A DNA stretch of 44,459 nt from a gamma proteobacterium HTCC2207 (GCA_905182275.1 CAJJAU010000029.1:1-44459), one strand, 5' to 3'. Positions 1-9,766 are shown, numbered from the stretch's first letter. Translations and numbers: made by a program. Notes: generated from the sequence alone by a model not told the origin.

Positions 1-323
1 GGAGGGTTTTCAATGTTTGTTGTTACATCATTGGTCTCGCCCAAAGAGAAGTTTTGAGCACCGACAATAAGATGAACTAAAAGAAAAGGAATGACACAAG
101 ACGCCATCAAAGCGAGAAACTCGGCCCGCCTGAGGCCACTATTAAAAGACCCGAAGCAACCAACACCGATTCCAACAGCCCCGGTTAGAAAACTTACAAC
201 CAGAAAACAAAATAGAATGAATGCAAACGGAACGCCCGAAGGCACAAGCTGAAACTCAAACCCCAATAGGATAAACACCGACCCCAAGAGAGAAAACTGG
301 CCAACTAAGCTTAAAATTCGCAT
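1..323 (-). CDS. Membrane protein with DUF1499 start, cut by the window edge
   Basis: The first 107 codons of a gene that runs off the left edge. The start is an ATG at 323, with GGGA seven bases upstream. About three hydrophobic membrane segments are visible (roughly residues 4-24, 28-53 and 66-85). They are followed by GAQNFSLGETNDVTTNIENP, which matches the opening of DUF1499 domains (an 'ND-I/V-TT-d-x-x-PP' motif). DUF1499 proteins often carry such an N-terminal membrane region; their biochemical role is not established. The gene is divergent from alaA. The family call rests on a short motif, because most of the domain lies outside the window. Confidence 0.6.
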   Translation of the reverse strand, partial: MRILSLVGQFSLLGSVFILLGFEFQLVPSGVPFAFILFCFLVVSFLTGAVGIGVGCFGSFNSGLRRAEFLALMASCVIPFLLVHLIVGAQNFSLGETNDVTTNIENP

Positions 324-354
324 CTATTATCCCAAAACTATCCATTTTTTTAGG

Positions 355-360
355 TACAAT
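355..360 (+). promoter_or_regulatory. Possible -10 element of alaA
   Basis: TACAAT lies about 35 bases before the alaA ATG in the short divergent spacer, just after a run of six to seven T. I see no good -35 box at the usual distance, so this is only a candidate. Confidence 0.25.
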
Positions 361-395
361 AACGGCTCTCCAAACACCGTTTTCGATGGTCGATT

Positions 396-1610
396 ATGAA
401 CAAGGTTTTACAATCTGACAAGCTGCATAATGTGAATTATGAAATCCGGGGGCCAGTTCTTGATTATGCCAATCAATTGGAAGCTGATGGTCAGCAGGTC
501 ATGAAGTTAAACATCGGAAATCCTGGCGCTTTTGGTTTCGATGCCCCTGATGAAATAATGCGCGATGTTATCCATAATCTTCGAAGCGCTCAGGGATATT
601 CACACAGTAAAGGCCTTTTTTCGGCCAGGAAATCGGTAGTCCAACGCTATCAGCTTCAAGGGGTTGATAGCATCGATGTTGACGATGTGATCATGGGAAA
701 TGGTGTCAGTGAATTGATCGTCATGGCAATGCAAGGTCTACTCAACCTCAATGATGAGATCTTAATCCCAGCCCCAGACTACCCTCTATGGACAGCGGCG
801 GTGGCAATATCTGGCGGTAGTCCGGTACATTATAAATGTGATGAAGATCAAGGCTGGCAGCCCTGCCTAGCCGATATTGAAAGTAAAATAACCGCTCGTA
901 CCCGGGGTATAGTTATTATAAATCCAAACAACCCTACTGGCGCTGTTTACTCTGAGGACATACTGCGAGGTTTAGTCGCTATTGCCGAAAAACATAACCT
1001 CATCGTATTTGCAGATGAAATATATGATCGAATTTTGTTTGACGGCAGCGTTCATCATCCGCTATCGGTTCTCACCAAAAACACTCTTTGCTTGACCTTT
1101 AACGGACTTTCAAAAACCTATCGACTGGCTGGATTCAGGTCTGGGTGGATGCTTGTCAGTGGCGCCAAGGCCAATGCTACAAGTTATTTAGAGGGGCTTG
1201 AGATGCTTGCATCTATGCGGTTATGTGCGAACGTACCCGCAATGCTAGCGGTTCAAACAGCACTAGGCGGCCGACAAAGCATAAATGATCTGATACTCCC
1301 TGGTGGGCGACTCCTTGCCCAAAGGGATCTGTGCTTAGAGCTGCTAACGGCAATCCCTGGTGTTAGCTGTGTAAAACCAAAATCGGCCATGTACCTGTTC
1401 TTTAAATTAGATCCCGCCGTTTACCCCATTGAAAATGACGAAATGTTTGTGCTTGAGCTGCTTAAACAGCAGCATCTGCTAATTGTTCAAGGCTCAGCAT
1501 TTAATTACCAAGATACTCAACATTTCAGAATCGTTTTTTTGCCTGACAAGAATCAACTCACAGAAGCCATCGCTAGACTCGCTAGCTTTCTCTTGGCATA
1601 CCGACAATAG
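396..1610 (+). CDS. alaA: Alanine transaminase AlaA (pyruvate aminotransferase)
   Basis: A 404-residue fold-type I PLP aminotransferase, close to the length of Escherichia coli AlaA (YfbQ). AlaA moves the amino group of glutamate to pyruvate, making alanine in the cytoplasm. The N-terminus (NYEIRGPVLDYA, then LNIGNPGAFGFDAPDE) is the AlaA signature and separates it from aspartate aminotransferases. Visible active-site parts are INPNNPTGA (residues 175-183), FADEIYD with the PLP-pyridine aspartate D207, the Schiff-base lysine K240 in NGLSKTYR, and R248 in GFRSG. The gene stands alone and is convergent with pdxB, with only 28 bases between stops. The ribosome-binding site is weak (GATGG), but the ATG agrees with the conserved N-terminus. 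Confidence 0.93.
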   Translation: MNKVLQSDKLHNVNYEIRGPVLDYANQLEADGQQVMKLNIGNPGAFGFDAPDEIMRDVIHNLRSAQGYSHSKGLFSARKSVVQRYQLQGVDSIDVDDVIMGNGVSELIVMAMQGLLNLNDEILIPAPDYPLWTAAVAISGGSPVHYKCDEDQGWQPCLADIESKITARTRGIVIINPNNPTGAVYSEDILRGLVAIAEKHNLIVFADEIYDRILFDGSVHHPLSVLTKNTLCLTFNGLSKTYRLAGFRSGWMLVSGAKANATSYLEGLEMLASMRLCANVPAMLAVQTALGGRQSINDLILPGGRLLAQRDLCLELLTAIPGVSCVKPKSAMYLFFKLDPAVYPIENDEMFVLELLKQQHLLIVQGSAFNYQDTQHFRIVFLPDKNQLTEAIARLASFLLAYRQ

Positions 1611-1638
1611 TCGGTAGTCAGTAAGCGCTAAGAAACGA

Positions 1639-2796
1639 TTACAGTCCCATCTTGGCATGATCTGATATGAGGAAGCCCAGGGCCGCTAAATCGCTGTCCA
1701 ATTTAGTCTTACCTAGATGACCAGAAGAGCGAATAATGGTTGATTCAAAGCCTCTTCGCACAGGATATTCTCGACGCAGTACATCAAACATATCTCTTTG
1801 CTCCAGCGATCCCTTCACTAGCCCAGACAGCCGCTGACGCATCATCTGATCATCGTCAAGGACATCGTAACTCGCCAATACTGCCTCGACCACCGAGTTG
1901 ATCGATAGAGTATCAATGTCAACTGGAGTAAGGCTTAGATCATCCCTGCAGCTCTCTTCAACCCCTAACCACGCTAAAAAGGCATCGAATACCATTGTGG
2001 TCCCTTTAACTTTACCCTCTCGGGTATGGCCTGCAATATGCGGCGTTGCTAGAGATACCTCTTTTAGGAGATTAGGACAAACATCAGGTTCGGATTCCCA
2101 CACATCCAGTGCGACAGAGAGCGGCATACTAGAACGTAGTTTTTCTAAAAGAGCCTCTGTATCAATAACCTCCCCTCGTCCTGCATTAATGAGAAGTGCC
2201 CCAGGTCTTAATATTTCCAAGGCTGCTCTATTGAGTAGATGATACGTAGGGTACAAGCCCGCATAGGTTAGCGGTGTATGCAAACAAACAATATCGCTTC
2301 TCAAAACCTCATTAAAATCATCAATAGGAATATTGCCGTCCTTAGGTAAAAACGGATCATAAACACGGCATTTCACACCCAGAGCCACTAAGGTACTGTA
2401 TAAACGGCCACCGACATTGCCACAGCCAATAATGCCGACCGTTTGATTGTGCCAATTAGGCATCAACCTGGACATTACAGATAAGTCATACTGAACCACT
2501 GCTTTGGCATTGCACCCAGGTGCAAAGGCAAAACGTATACCAGAATTGCGGAGAAAGTCTGTGTCTACGTGATCAATACCGATGGTAGCTGATCCAACAA
2601 ATTTGACCCTAGAGCTTTCCAGTAAACTGCTGCTTACAGGCGTTACTGACCTAACCAATAAAACGTCAGCATCTGCAACATCCTCCGCAGAGATGGACCG
2701 CCCGGCAACAAGCCGAACTTCGCCGTACCGGCCAAATAGCTCTTCGACCAAGGGCATATTTTGATCCGCAACAATTGTTAGTGATCGATTTTTCAT
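1639..2796 (-). CDS. pdxB: Erythronate-4-phosphate dehydrogenase PdxB
   Basis: A 385-residue D-2-hydroxyacid dehydrogenase. PdxB oxidises 4-phosphoerythronate to 2-oxo-3-hydroxy-4-phosphobutanoate, the second step of the DXP-dependent vitamin B6 pathway. The order is an N-terminal substrate-binding part, the NAD-binding GIIGCGNVGG motif (residues 121-130), the catalytic triad R207 (NAGRGE), E236 (WESEP) and H253 (TPHIAGHT), and then a C-terminal dimerisation domain of about 100 residues. That last domain is what distinguishes PdxB from shorter family members. It lies seven bases after the exonuclease gene and probably shares its transcript, downstream of epmC. Confidence 0.93.
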   Translation of the reverse strand: MKNRSLTIVADQNMPLVEELFGRYGEVRLVAGRSISAEDVADADVLLVRSVTPVSSSLLESSRVKFVGSATIGIDHVDTDFLRNSGIRFAFAPGCNAKAVVQYDLSVMSRLMPNWHNQTVGIIGCGNVGGRLYSTLVALGVKCRVYDPFLPKDGNIPIDDFNEVLRSDIVCLHTPLTYAGLYPTYHLLNRAALEILRPGALLINAGRGEVIDTEALLEKLRSSMPLSVALDVWESEPDVCPNLLKEVSLATPHIAGHTREGKVKGTTMVFDAFLAWLGVEESCRDDLSLTPVDIDTLSINSVVEAVLASYDVLDDDQMMRQRLSGLVKGSLEQRDMFDVLRREYPVRRGFESTIIRSSGHLGKTKLDSDLAALGFLISDHAKMGL

Positions 2797-2803
2797 AACT
2801 GTT

Positions 2804-3715
2804 TTACACTCGAAACATTGAGGCTATAGGTCGATGTTTAAGATCCGCTATTCGCGCGGAGAATACGCTGCCAAATCCCATCTCTTCAGCGAATAATTCA
2901 AGCGCCTGAACTTGAATACCCTGCCAGCTAATATCCTTGACCGTCGGCATGGACTGGACATCGGTTATTATTGTCGCTAACTCTCGTGCCAGCATCATTT
3001 GATCGGTACTGCCGAGCAGTTTGTCAGCTAGTTTTTTAGCACCTCTTATCGGTAAGTCTTGCAGCTGATCAAGGTGCTCAAGAATTGCGTCGATATTCGG
3101 GAAGTGTGAAAGAAGCTGTTTAGCTGTTTTTTCACCCACGCCAGGAACCCCGGCGATATTATCGCTTTTATCACCCACCAGCGCTAAATAATCGACCATT
3201 TGAGTGCAGCCTATCTCTAACTTTTGTTCCAATTGCGCCTGAGATACTGGATGGGCCTTACCAAAATCCCAGTATAAATCTTGTTCTCCAACTAACTGCA
3301 TTAGATCTTTATCTCTACTGACAATCACCGGCTGGACATCAGTTTTGCGTACTAAGCTAGCCATAGAGCCAATCAAATCATCTGCCTCATGGGTATTAGA
3401 GGCCATCTCAGCCACACCGAGAACGCGGCATAACTGTCGACAGGCATTTAACTGAAAAGCTAAAGCATCGTCAGGCAACTCACGGTTAGACTTGTAATCA
3501 GGACACAGTTGGTGGCGAAAACCACTATGGAGGCTCTCGTCGAATGCGCAAAATATAAATTCTGGTTGCTTTTGTCGCAACAAATCAATCATGAAGCTGG
3601 TAAAGCCATACACTGCATGAGTCGGAAATCCATTATCAGGCGCATGCCAATTTTCAGGCAATGTGAAATGACTACGGAATATATAGATTGAGGAATCGAT
3701 GAGAAAAGCTTGCAT
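2804..3715 (-). CDS. Stand-alone 5'-3' exonuclease (FEN/Pol I 5'-nuclease family)
   Basis: A 303-residue protein made only of the 5'-nuclease domain found at the N-terminus of DNA polymerase I; no polymerase part follows. Metal-binding acids are visible: D7, D59 in AFDES, E110/D112/D113 in HEADDL, D135 and D137 in SRDKD, and D182/D185 in GDKSDN. The helix-hairpin-helix PGVGEKTA (191-198) follows. Such enzymes cleave 5' flaps and RNA/DNA ends during repair and Okazaki processing. It could be the local counterpart of E. coli Xni (ExoIX), but it keeps the GDxSD site that Xni has altered, so I leave the symbol blank. It sits between epmC and pdxB with gaps of 9 and 7 bases, suggesting one operon. 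Confidence 0.87.
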   Translation of the reverse strand: MQAFLIDSSIYIFRSHFTLPENWHAPDNGFPTHAVYGFTSFMIDLLRQKQPEFIFCAFDESLHSGFRHQLCPDYKSNRELPDDALAFQLNACRQLCRVLGVAEMASNTHEADDLIGSMASLVRKTDVQPVIVSRDKDLMQLVGEQDLYWDFGKAHPVSQAQLEQKLEIGCTQMVDYLALVGDKSDNIAGVPGVGEKTAKQLLSHFPNIDAILEHLDQLQDLPIRGAKKLADKLLGSTDQMMLARELATIITDVQSMPTVKDISWQGIQVQALELFAEEMGFGSVFSARIADLKHRPIASMFRV

Positions 3716-3724
3716 TAGTAGCCT

Positions 3725-4315
3725 CTAGGCAAGGTGCTTCAATTGATAATGTTTAGTGCATCTGGCATCGACTTCATAATACTCCATTAGAGCGTTCAAA
3801 AACTGCGACCCTCGAACAGGAATTTTATCAGATAAACACCACTGCTGAGCCTGATCCACCACCGCTAACCTAAACTCGATGTCATTATCACCCTCACCCT
3901 CACCGTCACCAGTTAAGTTATCGGCACTAATCTGGAATGATTTCCTGCAGGCCACACTAAACATCCACTCTAATGCTTGAGGTGTGACTTCCGCTAACTC
4001 AAACTTATTTTGTTGTGCCACCGTCCGACCATCTGGATGATACCAATAGCCAAAATCTTCTATTGCTCTGCGAGCTTTACCTGCTATACACCAATGAGCG
4101 ACTTCATGTAGCGCACTGGCAAGAAAATCCTGTCGATAGAATATTTTTGCCACTGGGGAGTTAGGCCCCGCCGGCAAATATAGAGGCTCTTCAGCACCAC
4201 CAATTAACTCAGTACCAAAGGCTTCTGAAAACTCGGCAGCAAATATTTCATTGATGACCGCTAATTTAATTGAATCAATAATAAAGAGGCCTTTTGGGTT
4301 CCCAATAATCGACAA
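3725..4315 (-). CDS. epmC: Elongation factor P hydroxylase EpmC
   Basis: A 196-residue homologue of E. coli EpmC (YfcM), the enzyme that hydroxylates the beta-lysylated lysine of elongation factor P. The family core is clear: PLYLPAG, the metal-site motif HEVAHWCIAGKARR (H70, E71, H74), DFGYWYHPDGR and E106 in FELAEVTPQALEW. No in-frame ATG exists in the N-terminal region, so the start is a TTG at 4315, with GGTAGG about nine bases upstream. An ATG at 4319 is out of frame and ends soon. A short in-frame hexamer repeat (around 3888-3910) encodes the glycine/acid stretch GDGEGEGDND where the E. coli protein has a shorter loop. It is the first gene of a probable epmC-exonuclease-pdxB operon. EpmA, EpmB and EF-P itself are not in this window. 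Confidence 0.9.
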   Translation of the reverse strand: MSIIGNPKGLFIIDSIKLAVINEIFAAEFSEAFGTELIGGAEEPLYLPAGPNSPVAKIFYRQDFLASALHEVAHWCIAGKARRAIEDFGYWYHPDGRTVAQQNKFELAEVTPQALEWMFSVACRKSFQISADNLTGDGEGEGDNDIEFRLAVVDQAQQWCLSDKIPVRGSQFLNALMEYYEVDARCTKHYQLKHLA

Positions 4316-4416
4316 ACATCGTCGCCTACCCCCAGTTTACATGAGTTTACATCTATCCAAAACCAACCAAAGACAGACCCATAAGAAAAGTGGCAGGTGA
4401 CAATTCTACTCTGTGA

Positions 4417-4462
4417 AACACAAAGTGTTGTGCTTTTTAATGATCTAGAGTACCTTATGTAG
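4417..4462 (+). promoter_or_regulatory. Possible promoter of the gene at 4505
   Basis: TTGTGC and TACCTT, 17 bases apart, form a weak -35/-10 pair upstream of a good ribosome-binding site (AAGGAG at about 4491-4496). A small inverted repeat, AACAC-aaa-GTGTT (4417-4429), overlaps the upstream edge and might be an operator. Each part is weak on its own. Confidence 0.25.
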
Positions 4463-4504
4463 TGTTAGTGCTATACCTCACTACTGCCATAAGGAGATAG
4501 TTAT

Positions 4505-5203
4505 ATGCCTAGTTCGGCGCTTGATCACTCCCATGACAATGTAATCGATATATTCACTCGCAAACCCCTCTCTGAACTCTCCGACAACCGTATAATTCGA
4601 GTTGCCGCAGAGCTAGACGGCCTAGAAATACTCTATAGCAATACCGAGAATCCTGACAAATTATTCTCAGTGAAACTCCTAGCCTGGGGCCTTAAAATGA
4701 ATGGCGAGGTTGTTGGCCTAGTACCCTGGCTAGACAAATTAGTTGCCTGTAATGAAATCAACGACCCCCTTAATGGCCGATGGCAGGGCTACTATGATGA
4801 GGGCGTAGACGAACTATTTTTTAATGCGCCAATGCACAAGATTGTAGAGCTGGAAACCGCGGCGGAATATTACGACTATCAGTGTGACTCAGCGGATGAA
4901 ATCATCCAAGAAATACCTGATTCCATCGGTACTCATGCGGCCCTATCCCCAGACGGAATGAACAACATTGTGTTGAAAGAGATTGTTAGTTGGCGCCTAT
5001 CCAACAACGGTAACATTGAAGCAATGCTGATAGATGAAGAAAAACAGGCTACAACGCCAGTTCTTCCTGGCGACCATTGCCTTTACCCAGCGAATAAATG
5101 CCCTGATTTTCGCTACTTTTTCCAGCACAACATTGCTAATAAAATAAAAAATCAAGACCCAGAAGCCATGGCTGCAATCTCGATATTGGAAGATGGTAGC
5201 TAA
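4505..5203 (+). CDS. Acidic protein of unknown function
   Basis: A 232-residue protein that I do not recognise. It starts at an ATG with a strong AAGGAG site and is clearly coding. It has no signal peptide, membrane segment or obvious catalytic motif, and it is rich in Asp and Glu, so it is probably cytoplasmic. Features that could serve as family marks are LLAWGLKMNGEVVGLVPWLD (about residues 58-77), a GRWQGYYDEG segment, and a C-terminal part with LPGDHCLYPANKCPDF before an FFQHNIANKI helix. It is a single gene, divergent from epmC and convergent with accA, so context does not reveal a role. Confidence 0.75.
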   Translation: MPSSALDHSHDNVIDIFTRKPLSELSDNRIIRVAAELDGLEILYSNTENPDKLFSVKLLAWGLKMNGEVVGLVPWLDKLVACNEINDPLNGRWQGYYDEGVDELFFNAPMHKIVELETAAEYYDYQCDSADEIIQEIPDSIGTHAALSPDGMNNIVLKEIVSWRLSNNGNIEAMLIDEEKQATTPVLPGDHCLYPANKCPDFRYFFQHNIANKIKNQDPEAMAAISILEDGS

Positions 5204-5234
5204 AACCACAAAAAGGCCGGATATTTAGCCGTTT

Positions 5235-6188
5235 CTAATCGGGGTTACCATAACTCATTAACCGAGCATATCGTTTCGCCAGCAGCTCATCTAGAGGCTG
5301 CGACTGCAGTTCCGCAAGTTGTGTAGATAGATGATCTTTTAGTGTCAAACTCATTGCCTCTATATCACGATGAGCCCCACCCATCGGTTCAGGGATGGTT
5401 TTATCCACTATATTCAACTTCTCTAAACCGGCCGATGTGACGCCCATTGCTTCTGCCGCTGCGGAGGCTTTATCGCTGCTCTTCCAAAGAATGTTTGCAC
5501 AGCCCTCAGGAGAAATGACCGTGTAGGTGCTGTACTGCAACATATTGACATGATCGCCAACGCCGATCCCAAGCGCCCCACCAGAACTACCTTCACCGAT
5601 TACTGTACATATGATCGGTGTTCTTAGTCTCGACATCACGGCTAAATTACGCGCAATTGACTCGGAAATATTTCGCTCTTCTGAATCAATTCCTGGGTAA
5701 GCACCAGGAGTATCGATCAGTGTCAAAATCGGCATTTTGAATCGTTCAGCGGTTTCCATAAGGCGTAATGCCTTGCGATAACCCTCTGCTTTGGGCATAC
5801 CGAAATTACGCATTACCTTCTCAGTGACACCTCTGCCCTTTTCCTGGCCAATTATCATTACCGGACTGTCACCCAATCGGGCTATGCCACCAACAATTGC
5901 GCTATCATCACCAAAATGACGATCGCCATGCAGTTCCTCCCAATCAGAGAAAATACGTTGGATATAATCAAGGGCATAGGGTCTGTGGGGGTGCCGAGCG
6001 ACCTGAACCACCTGCCATGGAGTAAGCTTGGCATAGATATTTTGAGTAAGCTTGCGTGACTTTTCACGAAGCTTAGTAACTTCTTCTGCAATATTCAGTT
6101 CGTTATCATTACCAACTAACTGCAGTTCTTCAATCTTGGCCTCCAATTCGGCAATTGGCTGCTCAAAGGACAAATAATCTAGGTTCAT
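5235..6188 (-). CDS. accA: Acetyl-CoA carboxylase carboxyltransferase subunit alpha
   Basis: A 317-residue subunit, the usual length for AccA. With AccD it forms the carboxyltransferase that moves carboxyl from biotin (on AccB) to acetyl-CoA, making malonyl-CoA for fatty acid synthesis. The N-terminal helix ([19 protein letters not shown]) and the crotonase-like core motifs [15 protein letters not shown] and [14 protein letters not shown] are typical. It follows dnaE by 81 bases on the same strand, the common dnaE-accA order in gammaproteobacteria. The stop lies 31 bases from the convergent unknown gene. A 3-bp GGC/GCC hairpin followed by five T (read on the minus strand) lies there but is too weak to call a terminator. 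Confidence 0.96.
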   Translation of the reverse strand: MNLDYLSFEQPIAELEAKIEELQLVGNDNELNIAEEVTKLREKSRKLTQNIYAKLTPWQVVQVARHPHRPYALDYIQRIFSDWEELHGDRHFGDDSAIVGGIARLGDSPVMIIGQEKGRGVTEKVMRNFGMPKAEGYRKALRLMETAERFKMPILTLIDTPGAYPGIDSEERNISESIARNLAVMSRLRTPIICTVIGEGSSGGALGIGVGDHVNMLQYSTYTVISPEGCANILWKSSDKASAAAEAMGVTSAGLEKLNIVDKTIPEPMGGAHRDIEAMSLTLKDHLSTQLAELQSQPLDELLAKRYARLMSYGNPD

Positions 6189-6269
6189 CGTAATAATTTT
6201 CTCTATTTAACTAACTAGGTGATGCGAAACCGTATTTTAACATCTACATATTTCTTGGCTACCAATGGT

Positions 6270-9200
6270 TTAATCATAGCGCATAGACACACTGGATTTG
6301 CCAAATTGTTGCCTTAGTCGACTAATCAATTCATCTCTTGGTTGTACCTTCCACTGACTACCCAACTTGAGAGTTCCACTAGCATGCGGTTGAAGGTAAT
6401 CCACTGTTACCGCACAGTTACCGTCTTTGTAAGCACTCAGCGTAGTGTGTACCTGCTGGACCCAGTCATCACGACCCGCTGTAATATTTAGTTCAAGGCT
6501 ACGTAACTTACTGCATCGAGCCTCATAAATAGATTGGATTGACTCAGCAACCATTTTTAAGCCTCCAGTGAAGCTATCCTCAGACACCGCACCTTTGACG
6601 ACGAGTAGGGCATCCTTGGAAATAATATCGCGGTAAGCGGTGTACTTATCAGCCCAGACAGATAGTTCAATGCGACCACTCTTATCATCCAGGGTAAGGA
6701 AAGCAAAGCTATCTCCGCGCTTATTCTTCATAATACGCATCCCTACTACCATTCCTGATACGGTTTCAGCGTCTTTACCCGGTCTTAGATTAACGATCCT
6801 ATTGGGAACCATAACCTTTAGCTCGTCTTCATACTCATCAATCGGATGCCCGGTTAAGTAAAGACCTAAGGTCTCTTTTTCACCATTCAGGCGTTCCCTA
6901 ACGGAGAGAGTACGAACAGCTGAGTAGGCGTTATAATTAATCTCCGAAGCGCTATCAACAATCGATTCGCCAAACAAATCTCCCATTCCACTGACTTTGT
7001 TTCTCGCGTGCTGCTCGGCTAATTTAACCGCCTCATCCATACAGGCTAACATGACGGCACGCCGGTAGCCTATTTCGCCCTCGGGGCCTATCTCGTCAAA
7101 TGCACCGGCACGAACCATTGCCTCGAGACCACGTTTGTTAACTTTACGGCCGTCAACGCGAGCACAAAAGTCGAATAAATCTTTAAAGGCTCCACCTTCA
7201 GTGCGAGCAGCAATAATTGCCCCCACCGGCCCTTCGCCAAGACCTTTTATGGCACCCAAACCATAGATCACACTTCCCTGCTGATCAACACTGAAATGGA
7301 ACTGCCCGTGATTAACATCAGGAGGTAACAAATCGAGGTTCATTGCCCGACATTCGTCGATAAAGGTAACAACCTTATCGGTCTTATCCATATCCGAAGA
7401 AATAGTGGCAGCCATAAATTCAGCCGGATAATGCGCTTTTAACCATCCAGTTTGGTAAGCCACTAATGCGTAGGCTGCTGAGTGTGATTTGTTAAATCCG
7501 TAACCAGCAAATTTTTCCATCAAATCAAAAATGTTGGAGGCCAAATTATTGGCGAACCCCTTACCAATGGCTCCCTGCACAAACAAATCTCTTTGCTTAG
7601 CCATCTCAGAGGCGTTCTTTTTACCCATTGCGCGACGCAACAAATCAGCACCACCGAGGGTATAACCACCCATTTCTTGAGCAATTTGCATGACTTGCTC
7701 TTGGTAGAGGATTACCCCATAAGTGGGTTCAAGTGCGGGTTTAAGGCATTCATGCTGATATTGTGGATGCGGATAACTAACCTCAGCACGCCCTTTTTTA
7801 CGATTAATAAAATCATCTACCATGCCCGACTGCAACGGACCCGGCCGGAACAATGCTACCAGTGCGATAATATCTTCAAATCGATCAGGCCCCAGCTTAC
7901 GTATTAATTCCTTCATACCTCGGGATTCTAGCTGGAATACTGCAGTGGTCTCCGCACGTTGCATCATCGCAAAGGTAGCCGGATCATCAAGCGGAATTTT
8001 TTCGAGTATTAGCGCTTCTTCATCACCCTCTGCACGCTTTTTATTGATCATCTTTACAGCCCAATCAATGATCGTCAGAGTCCGTAAACCGAGGAAATCA
8101 AACTTTACCAATCCGGCATCTTCGACATCGTTTTTGTCGAACTGAGTCACCACGCCTGATCCACGTTCGTCGCAATAGATAGGCGAGAAATCCGTTATTT
8201 TAGTTGGCGCAATAACGACACCACCGGCATGTTTTCCACAGTTTCTGGCAACACCCTCAAGTTGTAGTGCCATTGACCATATTTCAGCAGCCTCATCATC
8301 TGACTTAAGAAACTTACTGAGATCATCTTCCTGCTCAACTGCCTTCTCAAGTGTCATTCCGACTTCAAACGGAATTAGTTTCGATAACTTATCAGCCAAA
8401 CCATAGGACTTACCCTGCACCCGAGCAACATCTCGCACCACAGCTTTCGCCGCCATGGTGCCGAAGGTAACAATCTGAGATACCGCATCACGCCCATACT
8501 GTTCTGCCACATAGGCAATCACTCGATCTCGCCCCTCCATACAAAAATCAATGTCGAAGTCAGGCATTGAAACACGCTCTGGATTGAGAAATCGTTCGAA
8601 TAGCAAGTCATACTCAATGGGGTCTAAATCAGTAATTTTTAGCGCGTAGGCAACCAGTGAACCGGCGCCAGAGCCCCGACCCGGGCCGACTGGAATATCA
8701 TTGGACTTAGCCCAGCGAATAAAGTCCATGACGATTAAGAAATAACCCGGAAAGCCCATCTCAATAATAATATCGAGTTCAAACTTTAAACGTTCAGCGT
8801 ACAGGACCTGCTTATCTTTAAAATCCGCTGACAAAGGATCAAATAGTGCCGCTAATCGTTCTTCTAGGCCTACTTTAGAAACATCGATAAAAAATTCTTC
8901 GATACTCTTACCATCAGGAATGGGATAGTCAGGCAGAAAGTACTCCCCAAGCCTGAGATCAAGACTACATCGCTTGGCAATCTCCAGCGTATTTTCTAAA
9001 GCCTCAGGAATGTCCGCAAACAACTCGGCCATCTCATCACTACTGCGCAGAAATTGCTGCTCTGAATATCGACGCTCTCGACGCGGATCGTCAAGAGACC
9101 TGCCCTCATAGATACAAACACGTGCCTCGTGGGCTTCAAATTCGTCTCTATCAATAAATCGTACATCATTTGTAGCGACTACTGGACAATTAGAGCCAGC

Positions 9201-9764
9201 AGCAAGCGCAACTGCCGCATGGATATAGTCCTCTTCATCCGCCCGGCCAGTACGTTGTAACTCGAGATAAAACCGATCTGGAAATAACCCCATCAGGCGA
9301 GTTAGAGACTGCTGTGCATCCACCTTACGGCCAGATACAAGGGCAACACCCACTTCACCCAGACGACCTCCAGATAGTGCAATAAGGCCGTCGCCAAGCT
9401 CTGCCAACCAATCAAGCCTGATAGTCGGAACCGACTGGCGTTGACCCTCTTGATAAGCCTTGGAAATAAGGCAAGTTAAGTTTTTATAACCGACATTGTC
9501 CATAATCAACAATACCAGCTGGGTCAATGCACCTTCGCCAGACTCATCAAGCACCAAAACCTCAGCGCCGAGGATCGGCTTAACACCTGCACCCTGCGCA
9601 GCCTTATAAAATTTCACCAACCCAAAAAAATTATTAAAGTCAGTTAAGGCGACGGCAGGCATATCTAGCGATGCAACCTTTGCCGCAAGCGGCTTTATTC
9701 TCACTAGACCATCAACTAGCGAGTACTCCGAATGAAGTCTTAAATGAACAAATTTTGCAGACAT
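6270..9764 (-). CDS. dnaE: DNA polymerase III subunit alpha
   Basis: A 1164-residue replicative polymerase, matching the E. coli DnaE length of about 1160. The N-terminal PHP domain begins with FVHLRLHSEYSLVDGL. The polymerase catalytic acids are D402 and D404 in MPDFDIDF and D556 in KFDFLGL, nearly the same numbers as in E. coli. PGRGSGAGSL (361-370) is the usual palm/nucleotide-binding segment. A helix-hairpin-helix, an OB fold (about residues 980-1070) and the C-terminal tau-binding region follow. The ATG is two bases after the stop of the FabH-like gene, so translation of the two is probably linked. Confidence 0.97.
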   Translation of the reverse strand: MSAKFVHLRLHSEYSLVDGLVRIKPLAAKVASLDMPAVALTDFNNFFGLVKFYKAAQGAGVKPILGAEVLVLDESGEGALTQLVLLIMDNVGYKNLTCLISKAYQEGQRQSVPTIRLDWLAELGDGLIALSGGRLGEVGVALVSGRKVDAQQSLTRLMGLFPDRFYLELQRTGRADEEDYIHAAVALAAGSNCPVVATNDVRFIDRDEFEAHEARVCIYEGRSLDDPRRERRYSEQQFLRSSDEMAELFADIPEALENTLEIAKRCSLDLRLGEYFLPDYPIPDGKSIEEFFIDVSKVGLEERLAALFDPLSADFKDKQVLYAERLKFELDIIIEMGFPGYFLIVMDFIRWAKSNDIPVGPGRGSGAGSLVAYALKITDLDPIEYDLLFERFLNPERVSMPDFDIDFCMEGRDRVIAYVAEQYGRDAVSQIVTFGTMAAKAVVRDVARVQGKSYGLADKLSKLIPFEVGMTLEKAVEQEDDLSKFLKSDDEAAEIWSMALQLEGVARNCGKHAGGVVIAPTKITDFSPIYCDERGSGVVTQFDKNDVEDAGLVKFDFLGLRTLTIIDWAVKMINKKRAEGDEEALILEKIPLDDPATFAMMQRAETTAVFQLESRGMKELIRKLGPDRFEDIIALVALFRPGPLQSGMVDDFINRKKGRAEVSYPHPQYQHECLKPALEPTYGVILYQEQVMQIAQEMGGYTLGGADLLRRAMGKKNASEMAKQRDLFVQGAIGKGFANNLASNIFDLMEKFAGYGFNKSHSAAYALVAYQTGWLKAHYPAEFMAATISSDMDKTDKVVTFIDECRAMNLDLLPPDVNHGQFHFSVDQQGSVIYGLGAIKGLGEGPVGAIIAARTEGGAFKDLFDFCARVDGRKVNKRGLEAMVRAGAFDEIGPEGEIGYRRAVMLACMDEAVKLAEQHARNKVSGMGDLFGESIVDSASEINYNAYSAVRTLSVRERLNGEKETLGLYLTGHPIDEYEDELKVMVPNRIVNLRPGKDAETVSGMVVGMRIMKNKRGDSFAFLTLDDKSGRIELSVWADKYTAYRDIISKDALLVVKGAVSEDSFTGGLKMVAESIQSIYEARCSKLRSLELNITAGRDDWVQQVHTTLSAYKDGNCAVTVDYLQPHASGTLKLGSQWKVQPRDELISRLRQQFGKSSVSMRYD

Positions 9765-9766
9765 GT

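Noticed and set aside
3888-3910. Hexamer repeat (TCACCC-like, about four units) in epmC
   Set aside because: Units of six keep the reading frame, so phase variation by frameshift is not possible; it is simply a Gly/acid loop.
5204-5234. Possible terminator between the convergent unknown gene and accA
   Set aside because: Only a 3-bp GGC/GCC stem can be paired around the five-T stretch, too weak to call.
7593-8145. Two overlapping plus-strand open frames inside dnaE
   Set aside because: Antisense shadows of a strongly conserved dnaE region with no start signals.
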